Assembly (NCBI RefSeq): GCF_036964665.1
Contig: NZ_JBAMDA010000001.1
Span: 1,302,001 to 1,366,000 of the forward strand
Direction: 5' to 3'
Source of the DNA: Nitrobacter sp. NHB1
GTDB taxonomy: Bacteria > Pseudomonadota > Alphaproteobacteria > Rhizobiales > Xanthobacteraceae
DNA: 64,000 nucleotides
Position numbers and translations under genes: made by a program
Notes under the pieces: model-generated
Told to the model about the DNA's origin: nothing
Seen by the model: only the letters and a program-made list of their open reading frames with translations
The model's database searches: none
In this document: piece by piece, positions 34,443 to 42,416 of the stretch
Position numbering within the stretch: the stretch's first letter is position 1
Layout of the letters: the number at the start of each line of letters is the position of its first letter

Positions 34443-36209
34443 GTGATCAGAAAAATGCTTCATTCGAATTCCGCCAATTCCTTCGGACGTGTGATTTCCG
34501 TACGCGGATCGCAGGCGCGCGTCGGCATTCTGAAGACCGGCTGCATGTCGTCGGCGGCCGCGCGCGCCACCGTCGGCCGCTCCGTCAGCCTGCGCAGCGC
34601 GACCTCCACGATCGTCGCCATGATCACCGAGGTCTCCTGTGAACATCTGCCGTCCTCGGATGAGTTCATGGCAAGCGCCTCGGTCGATCTGCTTGGCGAA
34701 ATCCTCGACAGCTCCAGTCTCCGCCCCCGTTTCCAGCGCGGCGTCACCAATTATCCGGCGATCGACGACCCGGCGGAGCTAATCACCAACCAGGAACTCC
34801 GCACCATCTACGCACCCAACGGATCGGATCAGATCGACGTCGGCACGCTGCAGCAGGATCAGTCGGTCACAGCCTATGTCGACGTCGAGGAAATGCTCAG
34901 CAAGCACTTCGCCGTACTCGGCTCAACCGGCGTCGGCAAGTCGAGCGGCGTTTCGCTGCTCATTAACGAAATTCTGAAATCGCGACCCAATCTCCGCATT
35001 TTCCTGCTCGACGTGCACAATGAGTACGGCCGGTGTTTTGGCGAACGCGCCCTCGTGCTCAACCCGCGCAACCTGAAACTACCGTTCTGGCTGTTCAACT
35101 TCGAGGAAATCGTCGACGTCCTGTTCGCAGGCCGTCCCGGCGTGCCGGAGGAACTCGACATTCTCGCCGAGGTGATTCCGATTGCGAAGGGAATCTATAC
35201 GCAATACCAGCATGCCGATCGTCTCGGCCTCAAGCGCATCGATCCCAGGAGCGTCGGCTTCACCGCCGACACACCGGTGCCCTATCGCCTGGTCGACCTG
35301 ATCTCGCTGATCGACGAGCGCATGGGCAAGCTGGAAAACCGCTCGTCGCGCATCGTCTACCACAAGCTGATCTCGCGCATCGAAACCGTACGGAACGATC
35401 CCCGCTACGCCTTCATGTTCGACAATGCGAATGTCGGCGGCGATACCATGGCCGAAGTCGTCAGCCTGTTGTTCCGGTTGCCCGCCAACGGCAGGCCGAT
35501 GACCATCATGCAGCTTGCGGGCTTTCCCGCGGAGGTCGTCGACTCCGTGGTGTCGGTCCTCTGCCGCATGGCGTTCGACTTCGGGCTGTGGAGCGACGGC
35601 GTCTCACCGCTGCTGTTCGTCTGCGAGGAAGCCCACCGCTATGCGTCGGCCGACCGCAATATCGGCTTCGGTCCGACCCGCAAGGCGATTTCCCGTATCG
35701 CCAAGGAAGGCCGCAAGTACGGCGTCTACCTTGGCCTCGTGACGCAGCGCCCGGCCGAACTCGACGCCACCATCATTTCCCAGTGCAGCACGCTGTTCAC
35801 GATGCGCCTCGCCAACGACCGCGACCAGGCGCTGTTGCGTTCGGCGGTCTCGGATGCGGCGGCGAACCTGCTGTCGTTCGTGCCGTCGCTTGGAACCCGC
35901 GAGGTGCTGGCCTTCGGCGAAGGCGTCGCGCTTCCTACCCGGCTCCGCTTCAAGGAAGTCCCGGCGCACCAGTTGCCGCGCAGCGAAGCCACGATCTCGA
36001 CGGTGCCGTCCGCCAACCGCGGCCACGACATGCAGTTCGTCGACGCCGTTCTCGAGCGCTGGCGCGGGGCAACCTCGCATCGCGACGCGCCCAACGACCC
36101 CAGCCCCATGGAAAGGCCGGTTGCGCGCATGCTGGACGCGCCGATGCTGCAGCCGTCGCTTGGCCTCGATCCCGACCGTTTCACGCTTCTGAAAAGGCCG
36201 TTGCGCTAA
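34443..36209 (+). CDS. HerA-like ATPase/translocase (588 aa)
   Basis: A HerA/FtsK-superfamily DNA translocase. An N-terminal HAS-barrel-like region (NSFGRVISVRGSQARVGIL, residues 12-30) precedes the ATPase core. Walker A is GSTGVGKSSG at about residues 160-169, Walker B is LLFVCEEAHRY near residues 394-404, and a sensor region VTQRPAELDATIISQC follows. HerA proteins usually act as hexamers with the NurA nuclease in end resection, or with other effectors in phage defence. No NurA, SIR2 or DUF4297 partner is next to it here. The start at 34443 is GTG; later Met residues are possible. It is transcribed away from the decayed 1-kb region. Confidence 0.88.
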   Translation: MIRKMLHSNSANSFGRVISVRGSQARVGILKTGCMSSAAARATVGRSVSLRSATSTIVAMITEVSCEHLPSSDEFMASASVDLLGEILDSSSLRPRFQRGVTNYPAIDDPAELITNQELRTIYAPNGSDQIDVGTLQQDQSVTAYVDVEEMLSKHFAVLGSTGVGKSSGVSLLINEILKSRPNLRIFLLDVHNEYGRCFGERALVLNPRNLKLPFWLFNFEEIVDVLFAGRPGVPEELDILAEVIPIAKGIYTQYQHADRLGLKRIDPRSVGFTADTPVPYRLVDLISLIDERMGKLENRSSRIVYHKLISRIETVRNDPRYAFMFDNANVGGDTMAEVVSLLFRLPANGRPMTIMQLAGFPAEVVDSVVSVLCRMAFDFGLWSDGVSPLLFVCEEAHRYASADRNIGFGPTRKAISRIAKEGRKYGVYLGLVTQRPAELDATIISQCSTLFTMRLANDRDQALLRSAVSDAAANLLSFVPSLGTREVLAFGEGVALPTRLRFKEVPAHQLPRSEATISTVPSANRGHDMQFVDAVLERWRGATSHRDAPNDPSPMERPVARMLDAPMLQPSLGLDPDRFTLLKRPLR

Positions 36210-36429
36210 AGCCGCGTGGATAGCCGGGATGCCTGCGGGACAAGCCAGCTTCGCATTTTGCGCTTGGCCTGACCCGGCGGCGGTCGCAAAAATACCGTCG
36301 GGCAGCGAGGCCGGCGGCGTCTTGAATTTTCATTCGTCCGTCATGACGACTTTCTGTGTGAGGATCGCGCGCGGCGTGATAAAATGCGCGCTGGAGCTTG
36401 CGGACCTGATACCCGCGGACCTGGCACCC

Positions 36430-36714
36430 ATGGGAACACAGCGACCCAAAACGTCGGAGGAAGAGCACGTCGTGCTTCAGTTCCGGCCGCGTCGTCCTGC
36501 AAGATTGCCCGGACAACGGCCGTCGGCAAATACAGCCAACGCCGGCTCCCCGAACCAAGCCAACCATCCGCCGCGTCATCAACCTGCCCGCGACCAGCCG
36601 GACGATTTCCTCCACCGGATGCTCGCGAATGCGGCCGCATTCGCCTTCACAGTCGCATTGATCGCCGTCGGGCTGTGGCTGGCCATGAGCATCGCCGATT
36701 TGCCCACGCCCTGA
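36430..36714 (+). CDS. Small membrane protein (94 aa), function unknown
   Basis: I take the ATG at 36430 (MGTQRPKTSEEEHVVLQFRP) as start; an open frame continues upstream to 36229 but reads like noise. The first 60 residues are Arg/Pro/Gln-rich and disordered, followed by DDFLHRMLANAAAFAFTVAL and one transmembrane helix at about residues 66-88. No known family is recognised. No good Shine-Dalgarno is visible, which lowers confidence. It lies between the HerA-like gene and acpXL. Confidence 0.5.
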   Translation: MGTQRPKTSEEEHVVLQFRPRRPARLPGQRPSANTANAGSPNQANHPPRHQPARDQPDDFLHRMLANAAAFAFTVALIAVGLWLAMSIADLPTP

Positions 36715-36950
36715 CGGGACTTCAGGATCGCACACATAGCGCAACGCCCCCAAGACACGGCTGCAAAAATAGAGAGCGCCCTGATTTGGCTGCGGAATAC
36801 GGTTTTGCGGAAGTGCCGCGCCATTGAACTCGGGACAGCGCTCCGATATATGGGCACTCGACTCCGCACGATGGGCTTGGGCGTTGCGGGGGCGACGCCG
36901 CCGTTGCACGCCGATACGACATTTGTCCTCAATATATCAAAGGCTTAGTG

Positions 36951-37232
36951 ATGTCCTCCACATTCGATCGGGTCGCCTCCATTATCGCGGAAACCTGCGA
37001 CATCCCCCGCGATACGATCACACCCGAGAGCCATGCCATTGATGATTTGGGGATAGACAGCCTGGATTTCCTCGACATCGCTTTTGCAATCGATAAGGCG
37101 TTCGGGATTAAGCTGCCGCTGGAGAAGTGGACTCAGGAGGTCAACGACGGCAAGGCGACCACCGAGCAATACTTCGTCCTGAAAAACCTCAGCGCGCGCA
37201 TCGACGAGTTGGTCGCCGCCAAGGGCGCGTAA
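36951..37232 (+). CDS. acpXL: Acyl carrier protein for very-long-chain fatty acids (93 aa)
   Basis: Carries the growing very-long-chain (C26-C28) acyl chain destined for lipid A. The 4'-phosphopantetheine attachment serine is in [10 protein letters not shown] at about residues 36-45. It differs from housekeeping AcpP in length and in the [20 protein letters not shown] segment, which is characteristic of AcpXL. The ATG at 36951 is preferred over the GTG one codon earlier. It heads acpXL-fabZ-fabF2-fabF1-lpxXL, all on the plus strand with small gaps or overlaps. Confidence 0.93.
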   Translation: MSSTFDRVASIIAETCDIPRDTITPESHAIDDLGIDSLDFLDIAFAIDKAFGIKLPLEKWTQEVNDGKATTEQYFVLKNLSARIDELVAAKGA

Positions 37233-37242
37233 TCACGCGGCC

Positions 37243-37716
37243 ATGGATCTCGCACACTTTCACCTGATCGACCGCATTACCGACCTCGATATCGGCGAGA
37301 AAACGATCGCGGTTGAGGCTCAGGTGCCTCAGCAAAACACCATCTTCGAGGGTCACTTCCCCGGATATCCGCTGATGCCGGGCGTTCTGTTGATCGAGTC
37401 GATGGCGCAGACGTCGGGCTGGTTGTTGATCGCGTCGATGAAGTTCGAGCGCATGCCGTTTCTCGCTGCGGTCAAGGAAGCCAAGATGCGGACTTTTGTG
37501 ACTCCCGGCGAACTTTTGAGCATCGAGGCAAGCATCGTTCACGAAGGTTCGGGTTATGCCGTCACCCAAGCCAAAGTCAGTGTCGGCGGCAAACGGCGGT
37601 GCAACGCGACGATCACGTTTGGTATCGCCTCCTTCCCGAACGCGGATATGCGCGGACACATGGAGGCCATGGCCAGGCGTATCGGCTTCCCGCAACAATT
37701 GATTGCTCATGGCTGA
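37243..37716 (+). CDS. fabZXL: 3-hydroxyacyl-ACP dehydratase of the VLCFA cluster, FabZ-like (157 aa)
   Basis: Hot-dog-fold dehydratase that removes water from 3-hydroxyacyl-AcpXL. The active-site block FEGHFPGYPLMPGVLLIESM (about residues 35-54) contains the catalytic His of GHFPG, and the Glu/Asp position is filled by the LLIE glutamate. Length agrees with FabZ. It starts 10 bp after acpXL and its stop region overlaps the start of the next ketoacyl synthase, so the genes are co-translated. Confidence 0.93.
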   Translation: MDLAHFHLIDRITDLDIGEKTIAVEAQVPQQNTIFEGHFPGYPLMPGVLLIESMAQTSGWLLIASMKFERMPFLAAVKEAKMRTFVTPGELLSIEASIVHEGSGYAVTQAKVSVGGKRRCNATITFGIASFPNADMRGHMEAMARRIGFPQQLIAHG

Positions 37717-38914
37717 GATACCATCGCGTTCAGCACCGATTGAAGCCTGGATCACCGGGATCGGGCTCGCCACCTCGCTCGGCGAGGGCCTTGATGCGCA
37801 TTGGGATGCGCTGAACCAGCGGCGTATCAATGCCGACGAGAAGAGCTTCGCACCCTACATCGTTCATCCGCTGGCGCCCCTCAACTTCGACGCGCAGATT
37901 CCGAAAAAGGGCGACCAGCGCCAGATGGAAGCCTGGCAGCGCATCGGAACCTACGCGGCGGGACTGGCGCTCGATTCAGCCGGCGTCAAAGGCAACAAGG
38001 ATATACTGGCGCGGATGGACATGATCGTCGCCGCAGGTGGAGGCGAACGCGACCTTGTCGTCGACGCCGGGATTCTGAACGCCGAGGCGAAAGGCAACTC
38101 CACGCCCGGCTTTCTCAACGAACGGCTGATGAACGACCTGCGGCCGACCCTCTTCCTGGCGCAGTTGTCCAACCTTCTCGCGGGCAACATTGCCATCGTT
38201 CACGGCGTCACCGGCTCGTCGCGCACATTCATGGGCGAAGAAGCTGCCGGCGTCGACGCGGTGCGCATCGCGCTCGCACGAATCGCCGCCGGTCAAAGCG
38301 ACATCGCTCTGGTCGGCGCCGCCCATAACGGCGAGCGTAAGGATTTGCTCCTGCTCTACGAATTCGGCGGCTTCAACCTGAAGGAAAAATACGCGCCGGT
38401 CTGGGCGCGTGAACACAACGGCGGTTTCGCGCTCGGATCCGGCGGCGCTTTTCTGGTGATTGAATCCAGGGCCCACGCGGAGGCCCGCGGCGCAAAGCCG
38501 TTTGCGCGCCTGACCAACGTTGTCGCCGATCATGCACGCCGCAAACGCTCCGGCGATACCACATCGACGCTGGAATCGTTGTGGTCGAAGTTCGGCAACC
38601 GCACTGATGCCGCCGCGATCATCACGGGCGCCACCGGCGCCGAGCCGGTCACGTCGGAAGAACGCGCGTTCCTGCGCGCCCATCCGGACATCCCGGTCCG
38701 CGCGACCGGAACAATGTTCGGTCACACCCTGGAGGCGCAGTTTCCGCTTGGACTGGCCGTTGCCGCGTTGTCGCTGTCGCGCGGAGCGCTGTTCGCACCT
38801 GCCGATTCGTCGGGCCAGGAGATTGATATGTCCAAGCCTCCGGCCCAGATTGTCGTGATCGGAGCCGGACACTGGCGCGGCGAAGGCATGGCGTTGGTTG
38901 AAGCGATCGGCTGA
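37709..38914 (+). CDS. fabF2XL: Beta-ketoacyl-ACP synthase-like protein lacking the catalytic cysteine (401 aa)
   Basis: The overall thiolase fold of FabF is retained (EAWITGIGLATSLGEGLDAH near the N-terminus; MFGHTLEAQFPLGLAVAALS near the C-terminus, keeping the second His). Where FabF has the nucleophilic Cys in TACAS, this protein has HGVTGSSRTFMGEE, with Ser and no Cys. The HGTGT motif is replaced by ITGATGAEPVTSEE. It therefore cannot be a normal condensing enzyme and is likely a chain-length-factor-like or decarboxylating partner of the intact synthase downstream (inference). The ATG at 37709 overlaps the end of fabZXL by 8 nt. Confidence 0.88.
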   Translation: MAEIPSRSAPIEAWITGIGLATSLGEGLDAHWDALNQRRINADEKSFAPYIVHPLAPLNFDAQIPKKGDQRQMEAWQRIGTYAAGLALDSAGVKGNKDILARMDMIVAAGGGERDLVVDAGILNAEAKGNSTPGFLNERLMNDLRPTLFLAQLSNLLAGNIAIVHGVTGSSRTFMGEEAAGVDAVRIALARIAAGQSDIALVGAAHNGERKDLLLLYEFGGFNLKEKYAPVWAREHNGGFALGSGGAFLVIESRAHAEARGAKPFARLTNVVADHARRKRSGDTTSTLESLWSKFGNRTDAAAIITGATGAEPVTSEERAFLRAHPDIPVRATGTMFGHTLEAQFPLGLAVAALSLSRGALFAPADSSGQEIDMSKPPAQIVVIGAGHWRGEGMALVEAIG

Positions 38915-38938
38915 AGACTAAGATTCGACGGGGGAACC

Positions 38939-40219
38939 ATGAGCGCAATGCGCGACAAATCCGGCAGACCTGTCGTCGTCGTCACGGGCATGGGCGTCGT
39001 GACGTCACTGGGCTCCGGCAAGACCGACAACTGGGCCAGACTTTGCGCAGGCGAATCCGGCATCAGGACGATCACGCGCTTCCCGACCGACGGCCTGAGA
39101 ACCACGATGGCGGGCACGATCGATTTCGTCCCGGTCGAGCCGTTCTCGTCGACCGATCTCTCGGAGCGGCTCGCGGACATCGCGACCAAGGAAGCCGTCG
39201 CGCAGGCGGGGATCGGCAGCTCCGGTGATTTTCCAGGCCCGCTGTTTCTCGCGGTCGCCCCGGTCGAGCTTGAGTGGCCGCAGCGTCAGGAGCTCGGCCG
39301 TGGCATCGGTGCGGATACCGACATCGACTATGATCAGATGCTGCGGGTCAGCGGCGGCGGCAGGTTCAAGCAATATCATCGCCGCTTCCTGTTCGGCTCG
39401 GTTGCCGATCATCTCGCGGAAACCTTCGGCACCAAGGGCTCGCCGATCTCGCTCTCGACGGCCTGCGCATCGGGAGCAACCGCAATTCAACTCGGCGTCG
39501 AAGCGATCCGCCGCGGCGAGGCCGATGCCGCGCTGTGCGTCGCGACCGATGGCTCGGTCAATCCCGAAGCGCTGATCCGGTTCTCGCTGTTGTCGGCGCT
39601 GTCCACCCAGAACGACCCCCCGCAGGCCGCGGTACGGCCGTTTTCCAAAAACCGCGACGGCTTCGTGATGGCCGAGGGCGCGGGCGCGCTGGTTCTCGAA
39701 AGCTATGAGGCAGCGGCCGCGCGCGGCGCGAAAATCCTGGGCATCGTGGCGGGATGCGGCGAGTTGGCGGACTCCTTCCACCGGACGCGCTCTAGCCCCG
39801 ACGGCAAACCGATCATCGGATGCGTCCGCAACGCGCTGGCGGACGCCGGCGTGACCGTCGAGCAGATCGATTACATCAACGCACACGGCACCGGCACCCC
39901 GGAAAACGACAAGATGGAATATCTCGGCATCTCGACCGTGTTCGGCGAGCGCACCAGGCAGATCCCGGTATCGTCAAACAAGTCCATGGTCGGCCATACG
40001 CTCTCGGCGGCGGGAGCCGTCGAGGCGGTGTTCTCGCTATTAACGCTGGAACACCAGCGCATTCCGCCAACCATCAACTATGACGTGCCGGACCCGGCGA
40101 TCCCGTTCGATGTCGTTCCCAACGCAGCCCGCGATGCGCGCGTCGCCACGGTGATGTCGAACTCGTTCGGATTCGGCGGACAGAACGCGTCGCTGATTCT
40201 GACGCGCGAACCGGTCTGA
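38939..40219 (+). CDS. fabF1XL: Beta-ketoacyl-ACP synthase, catalytically complete (426 aa)
   Basis: Condensing enzyme of the FabF/KAS II group that elongates very-long-chain acyl-AcpXL. All catalytic elements are present: Cys in LSTACASGATAIQLG (about residues 175-189), His in NAHGTGTPEND (about residues 316-326), and Lys/His in NKSMVGHTLSAAG (about residues 346-358). It lies 24 bp after fabF2XL and 8 bp before lpxXL. The pairing of an intact and a degenerate synthase recalls the KS-alpha/KS-beta heterodimers of type II polyketide synthases. Confidence 0.95.
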   Translation: MSAMRDKSGRPVVVVTGMGVVTSLGSGKTDNWARLCAGESGIRTITRFPTDGLRTTMAGTIDFVPVEPFSSTDLSERLADIATKEAVAQAGIGSSGDFPGPLFLAVAPVELEWPQRQELGRGIGADTDIDYDQMLRVSGGGRFKQYHRRFLFGSVADHLAETFGTKGSPISLSTACASGATAIQLGVEAIRRGEADAALCVATDGSVNPEALIRFSLLSALSTQNDPPQAAVRPFSKNRDGFVMAEGAGALVLESYEAAAARGAKILGIVAGCGELADSFHRTRSSPDGKPIIGCVRNALADAGVTVEQIDYINAHGTGTPENDKMEYLGISTVFGERTRQIPVSSNKSMVGHTLSAAGAVEAVFSLLTLEHQRIPPTINYDVPDPAIPFDVVPNAARDARVATVMSNSFGFGGQNASLILTREPV

Positions 40220-40227
40220 CGGCGCCG

Positions 40228-41160
40228 GTGCGCCGCCTCCTCCTTCGAACTCGTGCCCGACTACGCGACGCGGTCAAACCCGCGGGCGCCGCCGCCATCG
40301 GCGCGTTGACGATCGGGCTGTTGCGCACGACGCGCTATTTCGATCCGATCAAGACGGCAAACCTGTTCGGCAAGATCACGCAAAAGATCGGGCCTATGCT
40401 GCGCGAGCAGAAGATCGGGCGCGCCAACCTGACGGCCGCGTTTCCCGAAAAGTCGCCGGACGAGATCGAGACGATCCTGGCGGGCGTGTGGAACAATCTC
40501 GGACGCATCGGCGCGGAGTTCGCCCACCTCGATCACATCTGGCAACACGATCCGGATCGTCCCGAGGACAGCCGCATCGAAATCGGACCGCGCACCCGCG
40601 AGTTGTTCCACAAGCTGCGGCTCGACGGCAAGCCGGCGCTGATTTTCGCAAGCCATCTCGGCAACTGGGAACTCCCCGCCGTCGCCGCCGTCGCGCACGG
40701 GCTCGATGCGGCGGTGCTGTTTCGCAGACCGAATATCGCATCGGCCGATCGCGCGATCGAGCAATTGCGTTCCGTCAACATGGGCACGCTGATCCCGGCC
40801 GGTCCTGCCGCGCCGTTCAAATTGGCGCAGGCGCTGCAAAGCGGCCGGCACGTCGCCATGCTGGTCGACCAGTATTTAACCAACGGCGTCGAGGTCACGT
40901 TCTTCGGCCGCAAGACCAGGGCCAATCCGATGCTGGCGCGTTTGCTGCGGCAGATCGAGTGTCCGATCCACGGCGTACGGATCATTCGCCTGCCCGGCCA
41001 TCGCTTTCGCGCCGAACTGTCCGAAGAGGTCGCGCCGGTGCGGGATGCGAACGGGCAGATCGACGTGCAGGGCACGATGCAGGCCATCACCTCGGTGATC
41101 GAAGGCTGGATCCGCGAACACCCGGATCAATGGCTATGGCTGCACCGCCGCTGGCGGTAA
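40228..41160 (+). CDS. lpxXL: Lipid A very-long-chain acyltransferase, LpxL/HtrB family (310 aa)
   Basis: Inner-membrane acyltransferase that moves the very-long-chain acyl group from AcpXL onto lipid A as a secondary chain. The HX4E catalytic motif is HLGNWE at about residues 138-143, and RRPNIASADRAIEQLR and AMLVDQYLTNGVEV are typical of the family. A membrane-associated helix lies near residues 20-35. The start is the GTG at 40228, 8 bp after fabF1XL. In many rhizobia an alcohol dehydrogenase gene (adhXL) lies between these two genes; here it is absent. Confidence 0.94.
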   Translation: MRRLLLRTRARLRDAVKPAGAAAIGALTIGLLRTTRYFDPIKTANLFGKITQKIGPMLREQKIGRANLTAAFPEKSPDEIETILAGVWNNLGRIGAEFAHLDHIWQHDPDRPEDSRIEIGPRTRELFHKLRLDGKPALIFASHLGNWELPAVAAVAHGLDAAVLFRRPNIASADRAIEQLRSVNMGTLIPAGPAAPFKLAQALQSGRHVAMLVDQYLTNGVEVTFFGRKTRANPMLARLLRQIECPIHGVRIIRLPGHRFRAELSEEVAPVRDANGQIDVQGTMQAITSVIEGWIREHPDQWLWLHRRWR

Positions 41161-41180
41161 GCCTGAAGCGGTCGGTCCGA

Positions 41181-42296
41181 TCATCGCCCGGTTTTCACGC
41201 GGGTCCAGAGCCGGTTGATCGCGCGTTGGGTCGCGGGGTTGCGCGCGGTGATGACGAACAGCCGCTTCATCGTGGCCGCGTCCGGATAGATCGTTTTGTC
41301 GTTGAAGATTTTCGGATCGATCAGCTTCTGGCTGGCCAGATTGCCATTGGCGTAGGACAGGAAATCGGAATTCTTCGCCGCCACGTCGGGCCGATAGAGA
41401 TAGTTGATCAGCTCATAGGCTTCGGCGACATTCTTGGCATCCGCCGGAATGGCGAGATTGTCGAAGAACATCTGCGCGCCTTCTTTCGGAATCGCATAGC
41501 CGATCTCGACGCCGTTATGGGTCTCGGCGGCGCGGCTCTGCGCCTGCTTGATATCGCCGGACCAGCCGACGACAAGGCAGATCTCGCCGGTGGCGAGACC
41601 GTTCAGATATTCCGAGGAATGAAATTTCCGAACAAAGGGCCTGACCTTGCTGACAAGGGCCGCCGCACGTTCGAGATCGGCCTTTGCTATAGAATTCGGA
41701 TCGAGACCCAGATAGTTCAATGCCGCCGGCAAAATATCGTCGGCGGAATCGAGCATCTGGACCCCGCAGTCCTTGAACTTTGCCAGCTTGTCCGGATCGA
41801 AGATGATATTCCAACTATCGATCTTGGCGTCGGGTCCAAGAATGCGCTGCACCGCCTTGACGTTGTAGCCGATGCCGGTCGTGCCCCACATGTAGTTCAC
41901 GGCGTAGCGGTTGCCCGGATCGTAGACTGCGAGCTTCGCCGTCACCTCCGGCCAGGCGTTGGCGAGGTTCGGCAGCTTCGTCTTGTCGAGTTTCTGGAAG
42001 ATATTTGCGTGGATCTGGCGCTGCAGGAAATATGCCGTGGGCACCACCACGTCGTAGCCAGACTTGCCGGCGAGCAGCCGGGTTTCCAGCGTCTCGTTGG
42101 CATCGAAGGTGTCATAGACCACCTTGATGCCGGTCTCCCTGGTGAAGGCATCGAGCACGCCCGGCGCGATATAATTCGACCAGTTGTAGAAATTGACGGT
42201 CCGCTCGGCCGCATGGGCTGGCCGCGATGACGCTCCACTGAAGCCAAGCGCGATCGCGGCGGCAACCCAGACCCATGTGTATCGATTTGAAACCAT
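41181..42296 (-). CDS. Polyamine ABC transporter substrate-binding protein, PotF/PotD type (371 aa)
   Basis: Periplasmic binding protein for putrescine/spermidine-like ligands. A signal peptide (about residues 8-30, ending PAHAAE) precedes VNFYNWSNYIAPGVLDAFTR, the signature start of the PotF/PotD fold. NYMWGTTGIGYN and GEICLVVGWSGDIKQA are conserved positions of the ligand pocket. The ATG at 42296 is preferred to the GTG at 42305. No permease or ATPase genes are adjacent, so it is an orphan here and must work with a transporter encoded elsewhere. It converges with lpxXL. Confidence 0.92.
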   Translation of the reverse strand: MVSNRYTWVWVAAAIALGFSGASSRPAHAAERTVNFYNWSNYIAPGVLDAFTRETGIKVVYDTFDANETLETRLLAGKSGYDVVVPTAYFLQRQIHANIFQKLDKTKLPNLANAWPEVTAKLAVYDPGNRYAVNYMWGTTGIGYNVKAVQRILGPDAKIDSWNIIFDPDKLAKFKDCGVQMLDSADDILPAALNYLGLDPNSIAKADLERAAALVSKVRPFVRKFHSSEYLNGLATGEICLVVGWSGDIKQAQSRAAETHNGVEIGYAIPKEGAQMFFDNLAIPADAKNVAEAYELINYLYRPDVAAKNSDFLSYANGNLASQKLIDPKIFNDKTIYPDAATMKRLFVITARNPATQRAINRLWTRVKTGR

Positions 42297-42310
42297 CGCT
42301 TGCACAGTCC

Positions 42311-42416
42311 CTAAAGCGTTTTCGAGCGAAGTGGCTACCGGTTCGCGTGAAGAAAACGCGTCAAACCAAAAACATAGAGAACCGCTTCTGATGAAATCAG
42401 AAGCGGGGCTCTAAAG
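42311..42416 (+). repeat. Dispersed two-hairpin repeat, family A copy 3
   Basis: Half 1 has arms AGCGTTTTC/GAAAACGC around the core GAAGTGGCTACCGGTTCG. Half 2 is the hairpin CCGCTTCTGAT/ATCAGAAGCGG. The right edge CTAAAG overlaps the TAG stop of the aminotransferase gene at 42411, so the repeat supplies that stop codon. It fills the spacer between the aminotransferase and the binding-protein gene. Confidence 0.82.

Noticed and set aside
36181..36909. Minus-strand frame of 242 codons between herA-like gene and acpXL
   Set aside because: Arg/His-rich, overlaps the better supported small membrane protein on the other strand and has no recognisable features.
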